Assembly: GCF_954871325.1 (NCBI RefSeq)
Contig: NC_088778.1
Span: 744,001-808,000 of the forward strand
Reading direction: 5' to 3'
DNA from: Gordionus sp. m RMFG-2023
Taxonomy: Eukaryota > Nematomorpha > Gordioida > Chordodea > Parachordodidae
DNA length: 64,000 bases
The position numbers and the translations under genes are program-made. Each line of letters opens with the position of its first letter. The first letter of the stretch is position 1. The notes under the pieces are model-generated. The model had not been told where the DNA came from. It did not search any database and was given only the letters and a program-made list of their open reading frames with translations. Below are positions 35,434 to 44,399 of this stretch, one piece after another.

Positions 35434-35925
35434 TTGATGCAAATAAAGAATAATTGCGCTAAAAAGAATCGGTAGTAGAATAAGAATATGTAAGTCTGGT
35501 TGCTCTAAAACGAATAAGTAATAGGATAAGAATAAGTAAGTCTGGTTTCGTTTGCTTTAGAATAAATAATAACGATATCTCCAAATAATAATAAAAATGC
35601 GATTAAATTTTATTCTTTTTTTAGTGTTTAAAATAAAACGCAAATATATATATATATATATATATCAAGTCGTTAAAAAAGTAATTTTTATTAACAAGTA
35701 AAATTATCGCGTACTTTGAAAGTCAAAAACTTCAAATATATATATATATATATATATCTAGTAAATCCATTTAAGGTAAATCAATTGATGGTTTTGAGGC
35801 TTCGTATGTAGAAATAAAATAATATATTATTTAGTGAATGTATTTGTATATGTAAATAGTCATAGTTTAAAGCTTCAATTAACTTTGTATATTATGATGT
35901 TAAATTATATTATGCAACACTCCTT
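35434..35925. mobile_element. Insertion of about 490 bp in the B pseudogene
   Basis: The sequence interrupts the receptor just after TM4. The ends are weakly complementary (TTGATGCAAATA on the left, TATTATGCAACA on the right) with CTCC repeated beside each. Inside are two AT microsatellites (35647-35668, 35737-35758) and a tandem TAAGTCTGGTT repeat. It is a non-coding, non-autonomous element of unknown family. Confidence 0.6.
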
Positions 35926-36231
35926 TACTTGATAATAATTTAAGAATGGCAATGCTATATTATGCTAAGGACAGTGATAACGTTAACATTTTGAAATTTG
36001 AACAAATTAGAATACACGAAGGGATATCTAATGGCGACCAAACGATCTGTGGACATTAACGTTAAGAGATAATTGATGAAACAGTTGAGGCTGACTTAGA
36101 AGAACCATGCTAATTTCCCGAACCATACTCTAGAAATTAGCGAGTACTGTCATTTGAAACTCGTATAATAGTGAACGACCCAAGGAATTAAAACTATCAA
36201 TAACGACAATATGTTTGCCAATGCTAGTGTT

Positions 36232-36372
36232 CAGAGTTGTTAAAAGATACTTTTTAAATGGATCTAGATACAGATACAATGTCTAAAATGATATCTAGAT
36301 ACAGATATTTTAATCAAAAATCTATCTAGATACAGATACAGATACCTATATCTAGATCCTTTAACAACTCTG
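36232..36372 (+). mobile_element. MITE family M2, copy 2, inside a GPCR pseudogene
   Basis: 141 bp with ends CAGAGTTGTTAAAAGATAC and TTTAACAACTCTG. The perfect 8-bp duplication CTAGTGTT occurs at 36224-36231 and 36373-36380. It splits codons of TM2. Confidence 0.96.
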
Positions 36373-36689
36373 CTAGTGTTACAAAATAAAATTTGGATTT
36401 TTTTGAACTTGACAAATTGAGTTTCGAAGCGATCACCAAAAAAATCATTATGAAGTTGCCAGGGATCTCGAATGAGATGATGACGCAAAAATGTTTTACT
36501 AGTTTTTCTTTAAGTTCCCCATTCGCGCCAATGATATCCTTTAGTATAATGGATTGTATTTCGCTCGTGTTTCCACCCGTTATCCCTTTGTTCATAATTC
36601 CAATCATTGATAGAAGATAAATTAAGTAGCTGGCCCAAAATATAGTAATAATCCAAATTTGATTTTATATCGATTTTAATATTACCATT

Positions 36690-37265
36690 ATTAATCTAAA
36701 AATAATAAGATTAATTAATACCATTTAGCCATTTCATCTAGAAATAAAATAAAGTTTTAATATACTTTATTTTGTTTAAGAAACCATTCGTATTATTATA
36801 ATATAGTTTCAAAAATAAATAAAGTTGCTGTATTCCAAACTTATTCCATTCCTTCCCGCCCCCCTACCACACCCTCCTCAAACATACTACCTAATTTGAA
36901 TGGTGATCGCAAATAATTTAAAATCAAGAGACTTTGGGAACCGATGGATTTCGAATCCCAAAGAGACACCTAATTTATCAAAGGAAAAATATTTTAATTT
37001 TGATCAAACTATAATATATCGTAACAACAAATATATACAAATATATATCGTGTATTTCATGAGGCTTATTTATAATTATAAATGTAGAATACCTGTATCT
37101 TCATGTAACGAAGCCTAAAAAATTTATTTGTTTATAAACAGATAATGGTGGGGGATATTTAAAAAATTTAAACTTGAACCTCATTAATTATCATGGGTAA
37201 TATTTAAAAGATTTACAATTTATATAATGTACAAACTAAGATTATATTTGTTATATATAAGATTT
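36690..37265. other. Spacer between duplicated units
   Basis: AT-rich sequence with a short C-rich patch (36852-36875). A 72-codon frame at 36900-37118 has no recognisable feature. No gene is supported. Confidence 0.4.
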
Positions 37266-37396
37266 AATTCAAGGAAAAGAGGAAAGGAAAGGTCGTACAA
37301 AATGAAGAATACCATATAATGCGAGAGATCGAATAGGCTTTGAAGAATTTTGATAAACAATTTTAATAAAGTTGGGGGTAGGGCAATGACATATGG

Positions 37397-37711
37397 TAAT
37401 ATCCAGACTGACGCTACATTCATTAAAAGTTGTACATCAATGACAACAGCTGGGGACGCCATTTTGATTACCCATATCATTTATAGAAATTTTAAACGAA
37501 GGGCCAATTTATTCCTATGTCCGACGCGACAAACTTTATTAAAGAATTTGTCGGCTGAATCGAGATAATTAAGGAATCAAGTTATCAATTTATTGATGAT
37601 TTTTAAAAAGAGAATAATTACTATACATGTTACCAAAATGGCGGGATCCTGATTTGCTATCAACGACACTTTCAAATGCATTATTATGAATGCTTCGTCA
37701 CTCTAGGTATT
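37397..37711 (+). mobile_element. MITE family M1, copy D
   Basis: About 315 bp with ends TAATATCCAGACTGACG and GTCACTCTAGGTAT. Internal landmarks are as in the other copies (GACGCCATTTTGATTACC, GTTACCAAAATGGCGGG). It lies in the 3' flank of the intact family A receptor and matches copy B in the inverted unit. Confidence 0.88.
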
Positions 37712-37997
37712 ACTGGGATTAATATGGATGAGAAGGCCTTTGTGCAGCTGTCAGCTTCAAAAAAAAATATGCCAGTCATGTATTAAAATCTGAAATATAT
37801 GGGAGTAATAAATAAATAAATATCTACGATAAAAAATAATCAAGTTATAATAAATTACATTATAATACTTTATTAAATAGAAAAAGATACATTCTAATAA
37901 TTTATGAATATAAAACATAATGATTTCATTAAATTTTAATTTAGAAAGTAATGGAGATTGCATATTATCTAAGCGCAGTTCTCTTACCTATAATTCA

Positions 37998-39098
37998 TCA
38001 TTTCTTCCTCCATATGTTGTATTCTTTTTTAAAGATCAGGATTATATCCGGATCGAAGAACATATGAACATAGACACCTAACAAAGGATAACTCAATTTT
38101 ACGTATTCCACCATTATTTGCGAGCGTCTTGATTCCAAAGATATATTTTTTAAAGCTGTTTGAGATCCGACATAGAAGAAATATGACATATAGGGTATAT
38201 TAAAACATATTATGGCCGCGCATTGTGCCATTATTAGCTTGTAAAATCTGAAGGAAGTTTTAGACCTGTTAGAATTTTCGTGGGTATTTTGCCTTACCTC
38301 CTCAGTTGGATTTGTAAGACTATTACAGAAAGAACGGATCTTTTTATTTCGTTTATGCAGAACAACTATCATGGTGAGGTTGCCTATAATGGCAATTATT
38401 ACTGGCAATAAATACTTTGAAAAGAGTACAATCATATCGTAATTATTCCTCCAATTTCTTTTTATCGGCCAGCGATAGTACATTTTATTCTTGCACTCTG
38501 TTATGTTGTGATAAGAGTAGTTTTGATTTGCAGGGCTCCATTGACTATCAAAATTGATGTAATCCACACAAACTGTTTGTATCTTGGAGGTAACTGTGTA
38601 TGGTATAGCGATTAGAATATTGCAAATGGTGAGAGATATAGTTATAATCATTACACGTTTAAAAGTAAAGTATGTTTTGTACAAGAATGGCTTGCATATG
38701 GCCATGGTCTGATCGATCACTTGAATAACTGTCATGTAATTGACATTAATAGAGCACAACTCGTCGATGGCCCGTATAAAGTTTGCCATATAAAATGTGA
38801 TCCCGTATTGGCGGAATAAGCCCAGATTTTTAAAATCCAAAAGCCAGAAAATATAGTTGACGCATGACACCACGTCAAAAATCAAGATGTAGTACAAGTA
38901 AATGTAATATTGGCTTTTCCGCTTCAGTTTAAAGCTGGTTACAAAGTAAGCAAGGTTACCCAACCAACCCAATGTTAGGTTGACCATAATCAGGTCTGTA
39001 AATATGTGCGCAATTTTATCATTCTTTAGAAAATTGGAGTATTCTGAGATTTTGCTGTACATGACACTTAGATTGTAAGCATTTGATTGACTTAACAT
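37998..39098 (-). CDS. Family A rhodopsin-like GPCR, intact, single exon
   Basis: A 366-residue seven-transmembrane receptor. TM1 is about 35-56 (GWLGN, Gly47-Asn48) and TM2 65-85 with Asp75. TM3 is 112-134 with a DRY-type motif in which Arg is replaced (VIDQTMAICKP, Gln130). TM4 is 147-168. The second extracellular loop has Cys177 and Cys202 and NYS and NIT glycosylation sites. TM5 is 222-247 (Pro232), TM6 286-309 (NIPY, Pro302) and TM7 about 333-356, where FFDPDIILIF stands in place of NPxxY. The C-tail is short and basic. The start MLSQSNAYN is supported by the paralogues MLNQINANN (15.8 kb) and MLSQIRTNN (20.1 kb). It is class A with an unknown ligand. It is the only uninterrupted member of family A here and lies head to head with the intact family B gene at 42877. 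Confidence 0.88.
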   Translation of the reverse strand: MLSQSNAYNLSVMYSKISEYSNFLKNDKIAHIFTDLIMVNLTLGWLGNLAYFVTSFKLKRKSQYYIYLYYILIFDVVSCVNYIFWLLDFKNLGLFRQYGITFYMANFIRAIDELCSINVNYMTVIQVIDQTMAICKPFLYKTYFTFKRVMIITISLTICNILIAIPYTVTSKIQTVCVDYINFDSQWSPANQNYSYHNITECKNKMYYRWPIKRNWRNNYDMIVLFSKYLLPVIIAIIGNLTMIVVLHKRNKKIRSFCNSLTNPTEEVRQNTHENSNRSKTSFRFYKLIMAQCAAIICFNIPYMSYFFYVGSQTALKNISLESRRSQIMVEYVKLSYPLLGVYVHMFFDPDIILIFKKEYNIWRKK

Positions 39099-39099
39099 A

Positions 39100-40600
39100 T
39101 TTTATTTTTTTTTTTTTTAAAAAAGTAATATATATTTCTTTCCACCAACTGAATTTATGTATCGAAAATTGATTTTAGCAATACAGCTACTAACTATTCA
39201 AATAAAGTAAACTATGACCGGAAAAAATAAATTTAATTCATTTTTATAAATGTAATTTTAATTATAAGATCAAAAGAACACTTTTAAACATTAACATGTT
39301 TATATAGACATCTTAAGTATATTTTCGAGTATCAATCATCAAATTATTATATTAATTGCATAAATTGTGTATCCTAAAACCTAAATACCCAATTTATTTA
39401 AAGTTTTAATACATTACATAAGTTCAAATTATTTGTATATTTATATTTAATAAATGAATCAATTAAAATATAGGTACAAAAAAACTGCATTAGTCTAACA
39501 TATCATAATAATTTTAAAAAGTTTTTTTTACAGGATATAAAAATATTTATGTGAGGCGAACTTAATTTTTACTACTAAACTTCTAACACTCCAGCCAAAA
39601 AATAATTCATTGTTTAAATCATTTTATAAAATTAAGGCCTTTTATTTCACTTCTTTTTAAAAACGTTTAAATGATGAAGGCTATTAATATAGATATAAAC
39701 TATTATATATGACGTGTGTTTGGATAAGGAATCCATGGAGATAAGAAATCATCTCTCTATATTAAAGCATTTAGGACGATATTTTAGAAAAAAATTTTAA
39801 AATCTCAATTAGACCGGAAATTTAATTTTAGCATGTTACAAAAAATTTCGAATAATCTTGCCATAGAAACTGCTTTTAATTTATTTAAAAAAAAAATACT
39901 CAAAGGTTTATAGGTTAAACTGTCCTACATTCATATTGTAGATCGGAGTGGCGGAAAGTGGAATTAGAAATTGCTAATTTATTGTTACAAAAATTACTAA
40001 CTTACTCTCAATAAGTTGGTTTGAGAAAAATATATTTTAATTTATATTTTTGAAAAATGGGTGATACTATAATAACACCGGGGTAATTATAAGCCATTTA
40101 TTGGTAACTAACTTGAGCCCATATTTATTTCAAAGCGTATTCATCAATCTCATTTATTAATTATAATTTAGGGCTAACTTGTAGGTGATTAGTGTTGTTA
40201 ATCGTCTAATCCGAGTCGGCTTAAACAGCTGACCCAACGACTTTGACCTAAGATCTGGGTTATTTTTTTCTAGTCCACTCAAAGTTCGGATTGTTTATTT
40301 CGACAGATTTAAAGTTCGGGTAGTTTTTTTTCGACTCCGATTATTACTTCAACCCAAAGTTGCGGTCTCTTCGACCCGACCCAAAATATGGGGTTTGGGT
40401 GGCTTTTTTTTTCTCACCTGACGCAAATATCTAAGTCAATTTTGTTGAAACAAAAGTCGACTAAGGTCGATTCCAGGAAATATATAAAATATAATAACTA
40501 GATATCAATATCATGGTTTTGGAAAGTTGATTAAAGCTTCTTTTAATCTGAGCGACTATAAAATCTTATTAATGGGCATGGTCTATATTTTGAGGAAATT
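39100..40600. other. Intergenic region between divergent receptors, first part
   Basis: 39340-39840 is the upstream flank duplicated at 27040-27480 and may hold family A regulatory sequence. 40195-40450 contains GC-richer CCGACCC-type repeats resembling the hAT MITE ends. No gene is seen. Confidence 0.4.
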
Positions 40601-41395
40601 AAAATTTCTAAGAAGATGTACCATAGAAAAGTGATGATTGCCATAATCGTTAAATGACAATTGTCATAATCGTTACTTATAAACTTTTTAAAATATTATT
40701 GAGTCAAATGGGTAAAAATATAATATTTTAACATGTAAAATTAAAATTTCAGTGAAGATATACCATAGAAAAGTGACAATTGTCATAATCGTTATTTATA
40801 AACTCTTTTGAATATTTTAGAAGCAAATGGGTAAAAATACAAGTTGTAAACATGTTAGATTAGAATTTCAATGAAGATGTACCAGAGATCTGCAGACAGA
40901 ACCCCGACCCCGGATACATAGGCCGAGCCGTATTTTAATTTTTTATATATATATCCAGGCTGGACCTAAAAATATTTTCATTAACGAGCAGGGCCATATA
41001 TTTTAAAACCAAATATTTTAAATCGCCATTATTAGTTATAAATTAATAATATACATTTTTTTTAAAAAAAAATCCGGCCTAAATTTAAATATTAGTTAGG
41101 ATGTACCATAGAAAAGTTCCAATTGTCATAATCGTTATTTTTGAATTTTTTCAAAGCATATAGGCCTAAATTTAAATTTAAATTTCAGTGAATTTGTACC
41201 ATAGAAAAGTGACAATTGTTAATAATCGTTATTTTTGAATTTTTTTCAAAGCATATAGGCATAAATTTAAATTAAAATTTCAGTGAATTTGTACCATAGA
41301 AAAGTGACAATTGTTCATATTGATTATTTTTGAACTTTTTTTGAATTTTATTTTTGGGAGCAAATGGGTAATATAAATTGTATACGCGTTAAATC
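40601..41395 (+). repeat. Tandem repeat array, 90-145 bp units, split by a MITE
   Basis: The phrase GATGTACCATAGAAAAGTGA with CAATTGTCATAATCGTTA recurs near 40613, 40757, 41100, 41193 and 41287, each followed by AAATTTCAGTGAA-type sequence. Unit length varies. A GC-ended MITE is inserted in the third unit. The array lies between the divergent A and B receptors. Confidence 0.8.
40884..41099 (+). mobile_element. GC-ended hAT-type MITE inserted in the tandem array
   Basis: 216 bp starting AGAGATCTGCAGACAG, with CCCCGACCCCGG near the left end and CCGGCC near the right. The perfect 8-bp duplication GATGTACC occurs at 40876-40883 and 41100-41107, and it belongs to the repeat unit of the array. Confidence 0.85.
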
Positions 41396-41901
41396 GATAT
41401 TAGAGTGAAGAAAAATAAAATTCTGTCAAAGTTCTTGTGAGATTGGACCTATAAAAAAATATCAAATAAATTTTATGTAAACCCCGCTAAAGAACAAAAT
41501 TTAAAAAAAAAATATGTATTATTAAAATATTTGGGACATGGAAGTGCTATTCCCTGAGATAGCATCTTTAAGACCGACAACGCATTCCCTCCTGAAAATT
41601 AAAGACAGGACGTATCTTTCCAATTGCGGAACGTGGAGCGTTTATGAAGTAAGGCTAATAATTTTTTTTAAATTCAATTGGAAAGAATAAGAGAATACAA
41701 AAATAAAAATGATAGAAAGAAAGAAAATAAGTTATATGGTTAGAAAGCATTAGTTATCTTCGCTGTTGTTTTTTTTTCTTCTGTCATTAGAAACTTGTTT
41801 CTTAATTTCTAAATAGAAGTCTTAACAACGTTTCTAGAAAAAAAATAAAATAAATACTAGAACATACTTCGTATTAATGTTATTCGGAAGGTCATTCAAA
41901 A

Positions 41902-42228
41902 TTAGTGATCTATATCGGGCCTAATTTTTTCAAGCCAGGCTTGAAATTTTTTTAAAAAAGTTTTGCCGGTCTGGCCCGAATTTATTTAACATTCGAAATT
42001 AATTTTTATAATTTACTTCAAAATAAAAGACATATGTTATATGTCGTTTTTTAGTTTAAATGAGTGAATAAAATCAAATATTTTTATTTTACATAAAAAA
42101 AATCGACATAAAATTGATAAATTTAGAAATATTTAAAAAAAATTTCCAAAGCCCGACCTGACCCGGCCCGAATTTTTTTAAAACATATGTTCGGACCGGG
42201 CCGGACCTAACTTGACAGATCTCGATTC
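41902..42228 (-). mobile_element. GC-ended hAT-type MITE, inverted copy
   Basis: The left edge is GATCTATATCGGGCC and the right edge GGACCTAACTTGACAGATC. The interior matches 10480-10690 and 19250-19385 in reverse (CGACATATAACATATG-type and AAATTATTCGGGCC-type landmarks). Flanks TTCAAAAT and TTCAGAAT may be an 8-bp duplication with one change. Confidence 0.7.
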
Positions 42229-42234
42229 AGAATT

Positions 42235-42785
42235 AGATTAATTTATCTTTTATATAGTCTGAGGATTTAGATTGTAAAATTATTAAATTATAATAAAACG
42301 ACTTTAGCTACCAATTTTATCTTGCTGGAAAGTTTTTTTAAATTTTAAATTTAATTAAGACAGTTAAATTATGATAGACATATGAAAAATTCATTTTTTT
42401 TTAGTAGCGAAAATCAATATTTTTACCATCTTTTTAAGTGTTATTTTATCAACCCCCTCAACAAACAAAATTGTTATTATGATACAAGTCTAAGGTAACA
42501 ACTATACAATGTTCCAAATATTATATATAATAATAATAATGATATTATAACTAAATCCGTAAAATTAAGCCTTTGTTTACACTTATAAACAGATTAATAT
42601 TACCTCCCCCCCCCCCCCCCACTTCCCTATTATCAATGAAAGTCATTATCAATGAAATTACAATATTGCATGACAAATTTCCCCCAAAAAGAATTAAAAT
42701 AAGAAATTAAGGATTGCCAGCTATATTGATAAGAAGATTAGTTAATTATAGTAATATATTTATAAAATTATAGATTAAATTTAAT
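42235..42785. other. Spacer upstream of the family B receptor
   Basis: AT-rich with a run of about 16 C at 42605-42620 and a small AATCAATGAAA duplication after it. No gene is seen. Confidence 0.45.
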
Positions 42786-42787
42786 TA

Positions 42788-42820
42788 AAAAATCGATATT
42801 AACCTAAATTTGAATTATTC
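42788..42820 (+). promoter_or_regulatory. Upstream element conserved among family B receptor genes
   Basis: AAAATCGATATTAACC followed by TAAATTTGAATTATTCTA lies about 60-90 bases before ATG 42877, at the same distance as the related sequence before ATG 23345. Confidence 0.35.
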
Positions 42821-42876
42821 TAATACTAATTTGGGAATAAAAACTTAGAGCCAATGACTTTATTTATTTTCTATCC

Positions 42877-44394
42877 ATGATTGGAATTATCAACAAAACG
42901 ATAACGGGGGGAAACGTAGCCGAGATCCAATCGAATATTTTAAAAGATATCATCGGCGCGGAAGGGGAACTTAACGCGAAACTAGCAAAATATCTTTGCG
43001 TCATCATCTCGTTCGGGATCCCTGGCAACTTCATAATGATCTTTTTGGTGATGGCTTCGAAGCTCAATTGTCAAGTTCAAAAAAAGTCCAAGTTTTATTT
43101 TGTGACACTAGCACTGGCCAACGTATTAATATTAGTAGTAATTTTGATTCCTTGGGTCGTTTACGATTATACGATGTTGAAAATACAGTACTCGCTAATT
43201 TCTAGTGTATGGTTCGGGAAGTTTGAATGGTTCTTCGAAGACAGCCTCATCTGTTTCATCAATTATCTCTTGGCGTTAATGTCGATAGATCGCATGTTCG
43301 CCATTAGATATCCCTTCCTGTATTCTAACTTGTTCAAATTTCGGAATGTTAAAAAATATGTGTACGTTATCATTGTCCTTAGCATAATAATAGCATTGCC
43401 ATTCATAAATTATTATCAGGTAAAAGAGATACATTGGTTTTACCGAGCTGGAATCAATTCTCCCTCTTTTAAAATATTGGGTAACAAAGTGATAATGAAT
43501 GCGACAATTGTCAACTTAACAGATGATGTCGCCTTATATATACATTCACCCCCTGGTCACCATCATTTAAACGTTGACCCAGTATATAGATACGTATTTA
43601 AAGAGAAAATGAAGGAATTCTCTTTGATATACGATAAATTTGAGGCCATAGTCACAAATTTGATACCTTGTGCCATCATATTAGCCAGCAACACAACGAC
43701 AGCTATCCTTTTTTACAAATTGTCCTTGAACAATCTTGCGAAATTAAAAATACCTACACTCAGTTACCCCCAATCAATGGATCAAGAAAAATCCAATATT
43801 TCATTTTCAGAAAAAAACTGGCATTCAGAAATCATCTCAATTTCTAAACCATGCGCAAGTTCCAAACCGTACGGGAATCGTAAACACCCTAAGAACAATT
43901 ATAAGATGACATTTACTAAAAATTACGTGACTTCTATTTACCAAAAAGACAGCGTAGATAGCGAAAATAATGCTAAGAAGTTCCGTCAACAACAACCTAA
44001 AGCGTCATCGCGGACTATTTTAAGGGGCAGCAAAATTTCGCCTAGTTCATTAGTAATAAGTACAACGTCCTCCTTGAAAATTAGAACAATAAAAGCGAGA
44101 AACAGGGACTTCACGATACTAACCGGATGTTTAAGTTTGGCGTCTCTAATATTTTCCCTTCCTTGGATCATATTCATATTCCAGAAGCCCCCGACTTGGG
44201 CAGACGACATTTTGGAATCTACTCTTGACCTGCAATTTTTCGTGTATGTCATGATGTACAGTCAATACGCGGTTTATCCTTACTTGATCATTTTAACCTC
44301 GCCTCTTTATCGAAAAAGTCTTCAACCGAGTCATCTTAGGCGAAGTATATATTTATGGACCAAGAATATCATCTCTAAATTCTCGAGGGGTTAG
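42877..44394 (+). CDS. Family B rhodopsin-like GPCR, intact, single exon
   Basis: A 505-residue receptor closely similar to the gene at 23345. It starts MIGIINKTITGG. TM1 has GIPGNF, TM2 LALANVLIL, TM3 ends in SIDRMFAIRYP, and TM4 is VYVIIVLSIIIALPF. A long second extracellular loop carries NAT and NLT sites plus an HHHLN-like run. TM5 has NLIPC. The third intracellular loop is about 140 residues, polar and more variable between the copies. TM6 has FSLPWIIF and TM7 has YAVYPYLIIL, followed by a basic tail about 25 residues longer than in the 23.3 kb paralogue. The membrane core is much better conserved between the copies than the third loop, as expected for expressed receptors under selection. 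The ligand is unknown. Confidence 0.9.
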   Translation: MIGIINKTITGGNVAEIQSNILKDIIGAEGELNAKLAKYLCVIISFGIPGNFIMIFLVMASKLNCQVQKKSKFYFVTLALANVLILVVILIPWVVYDYTMLKIQYSLISSVWFGKFEWFFEDSLICFINYLLALMSIDRMFAIRYPFLYSNLFKFRNVKKYVYVIIVLSIIIALPFINYYQVKEIHWFYRAGINSPSFKILGNKVIMNATIVNLTDDVALYIHSPPGHHHLNVDPVYRYVFKEKMKEFSLIYDKFEAIVTNLIPCAIILASNTTTAILFYKLSLNNLAKLKIPTLSYPQSMDQEKSNISFSEKNWHSEIISISKPCASSKPYGNRKHPKNNYKMTFTKNYVTSIYQKDSVDSENNAKKFRQQQPKASSRTILRGSKISPSSLVISTTSSLKIRTIKARNRDFTILTGCLSLASLIFSLPWIIFIFQKPPTWADDILESTLDLQFFVYVMMYSQYAVYPYLIILTSPLYRKSLQPSHLRRSIYLWTKNIISKFSRG

Positions 44395-44399
44395 CATGA

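Larger units (their letters stand above)
34545..36607 (-). pseudogene. Family B GPCR pseudogene
   Basis: Minus-strand homology to the intact receptors runs from MIGIMNKGITGGNTSEIQS (start 36607) through the end (near 34548). TM5 remains readable (FTNLIPFVIILISNTTT). It is broken by a 141-bp M2 MITE in TM2 (36232-36372), by about 490 bp inserted after TM4 (35434-35925), and by further small frame and stop changes. The DNA between insertions is still close to the 23.3 kb gene, so it was duplicated first and disrupted later. It lies tail to tail with the A pseudogene at 28.8 kb. Confidence 0.9.
32760..36690 (-). repeat. Family B receptor unit, inverted copy of 23250-26740
   Basis: Running from right to left: start region (36605), receptor pseudogene, then 3' flank with CATTTTGGGATAACAG (34080), CATTGCACCAGTTGAAAG (33557) and CACATATGTC-type sequence (32925). 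Order and spacing follow 23.3-26.7 kb apart from local insertions. About 80 percent identity by eye in the flank. Confidence 0.8.

Noticed and set aside
36900-37118. 72-codon frame between duplicated units
   Set aside because: It has no signal peptide, domain or conservation in the partner unit, and its composition matches the background.
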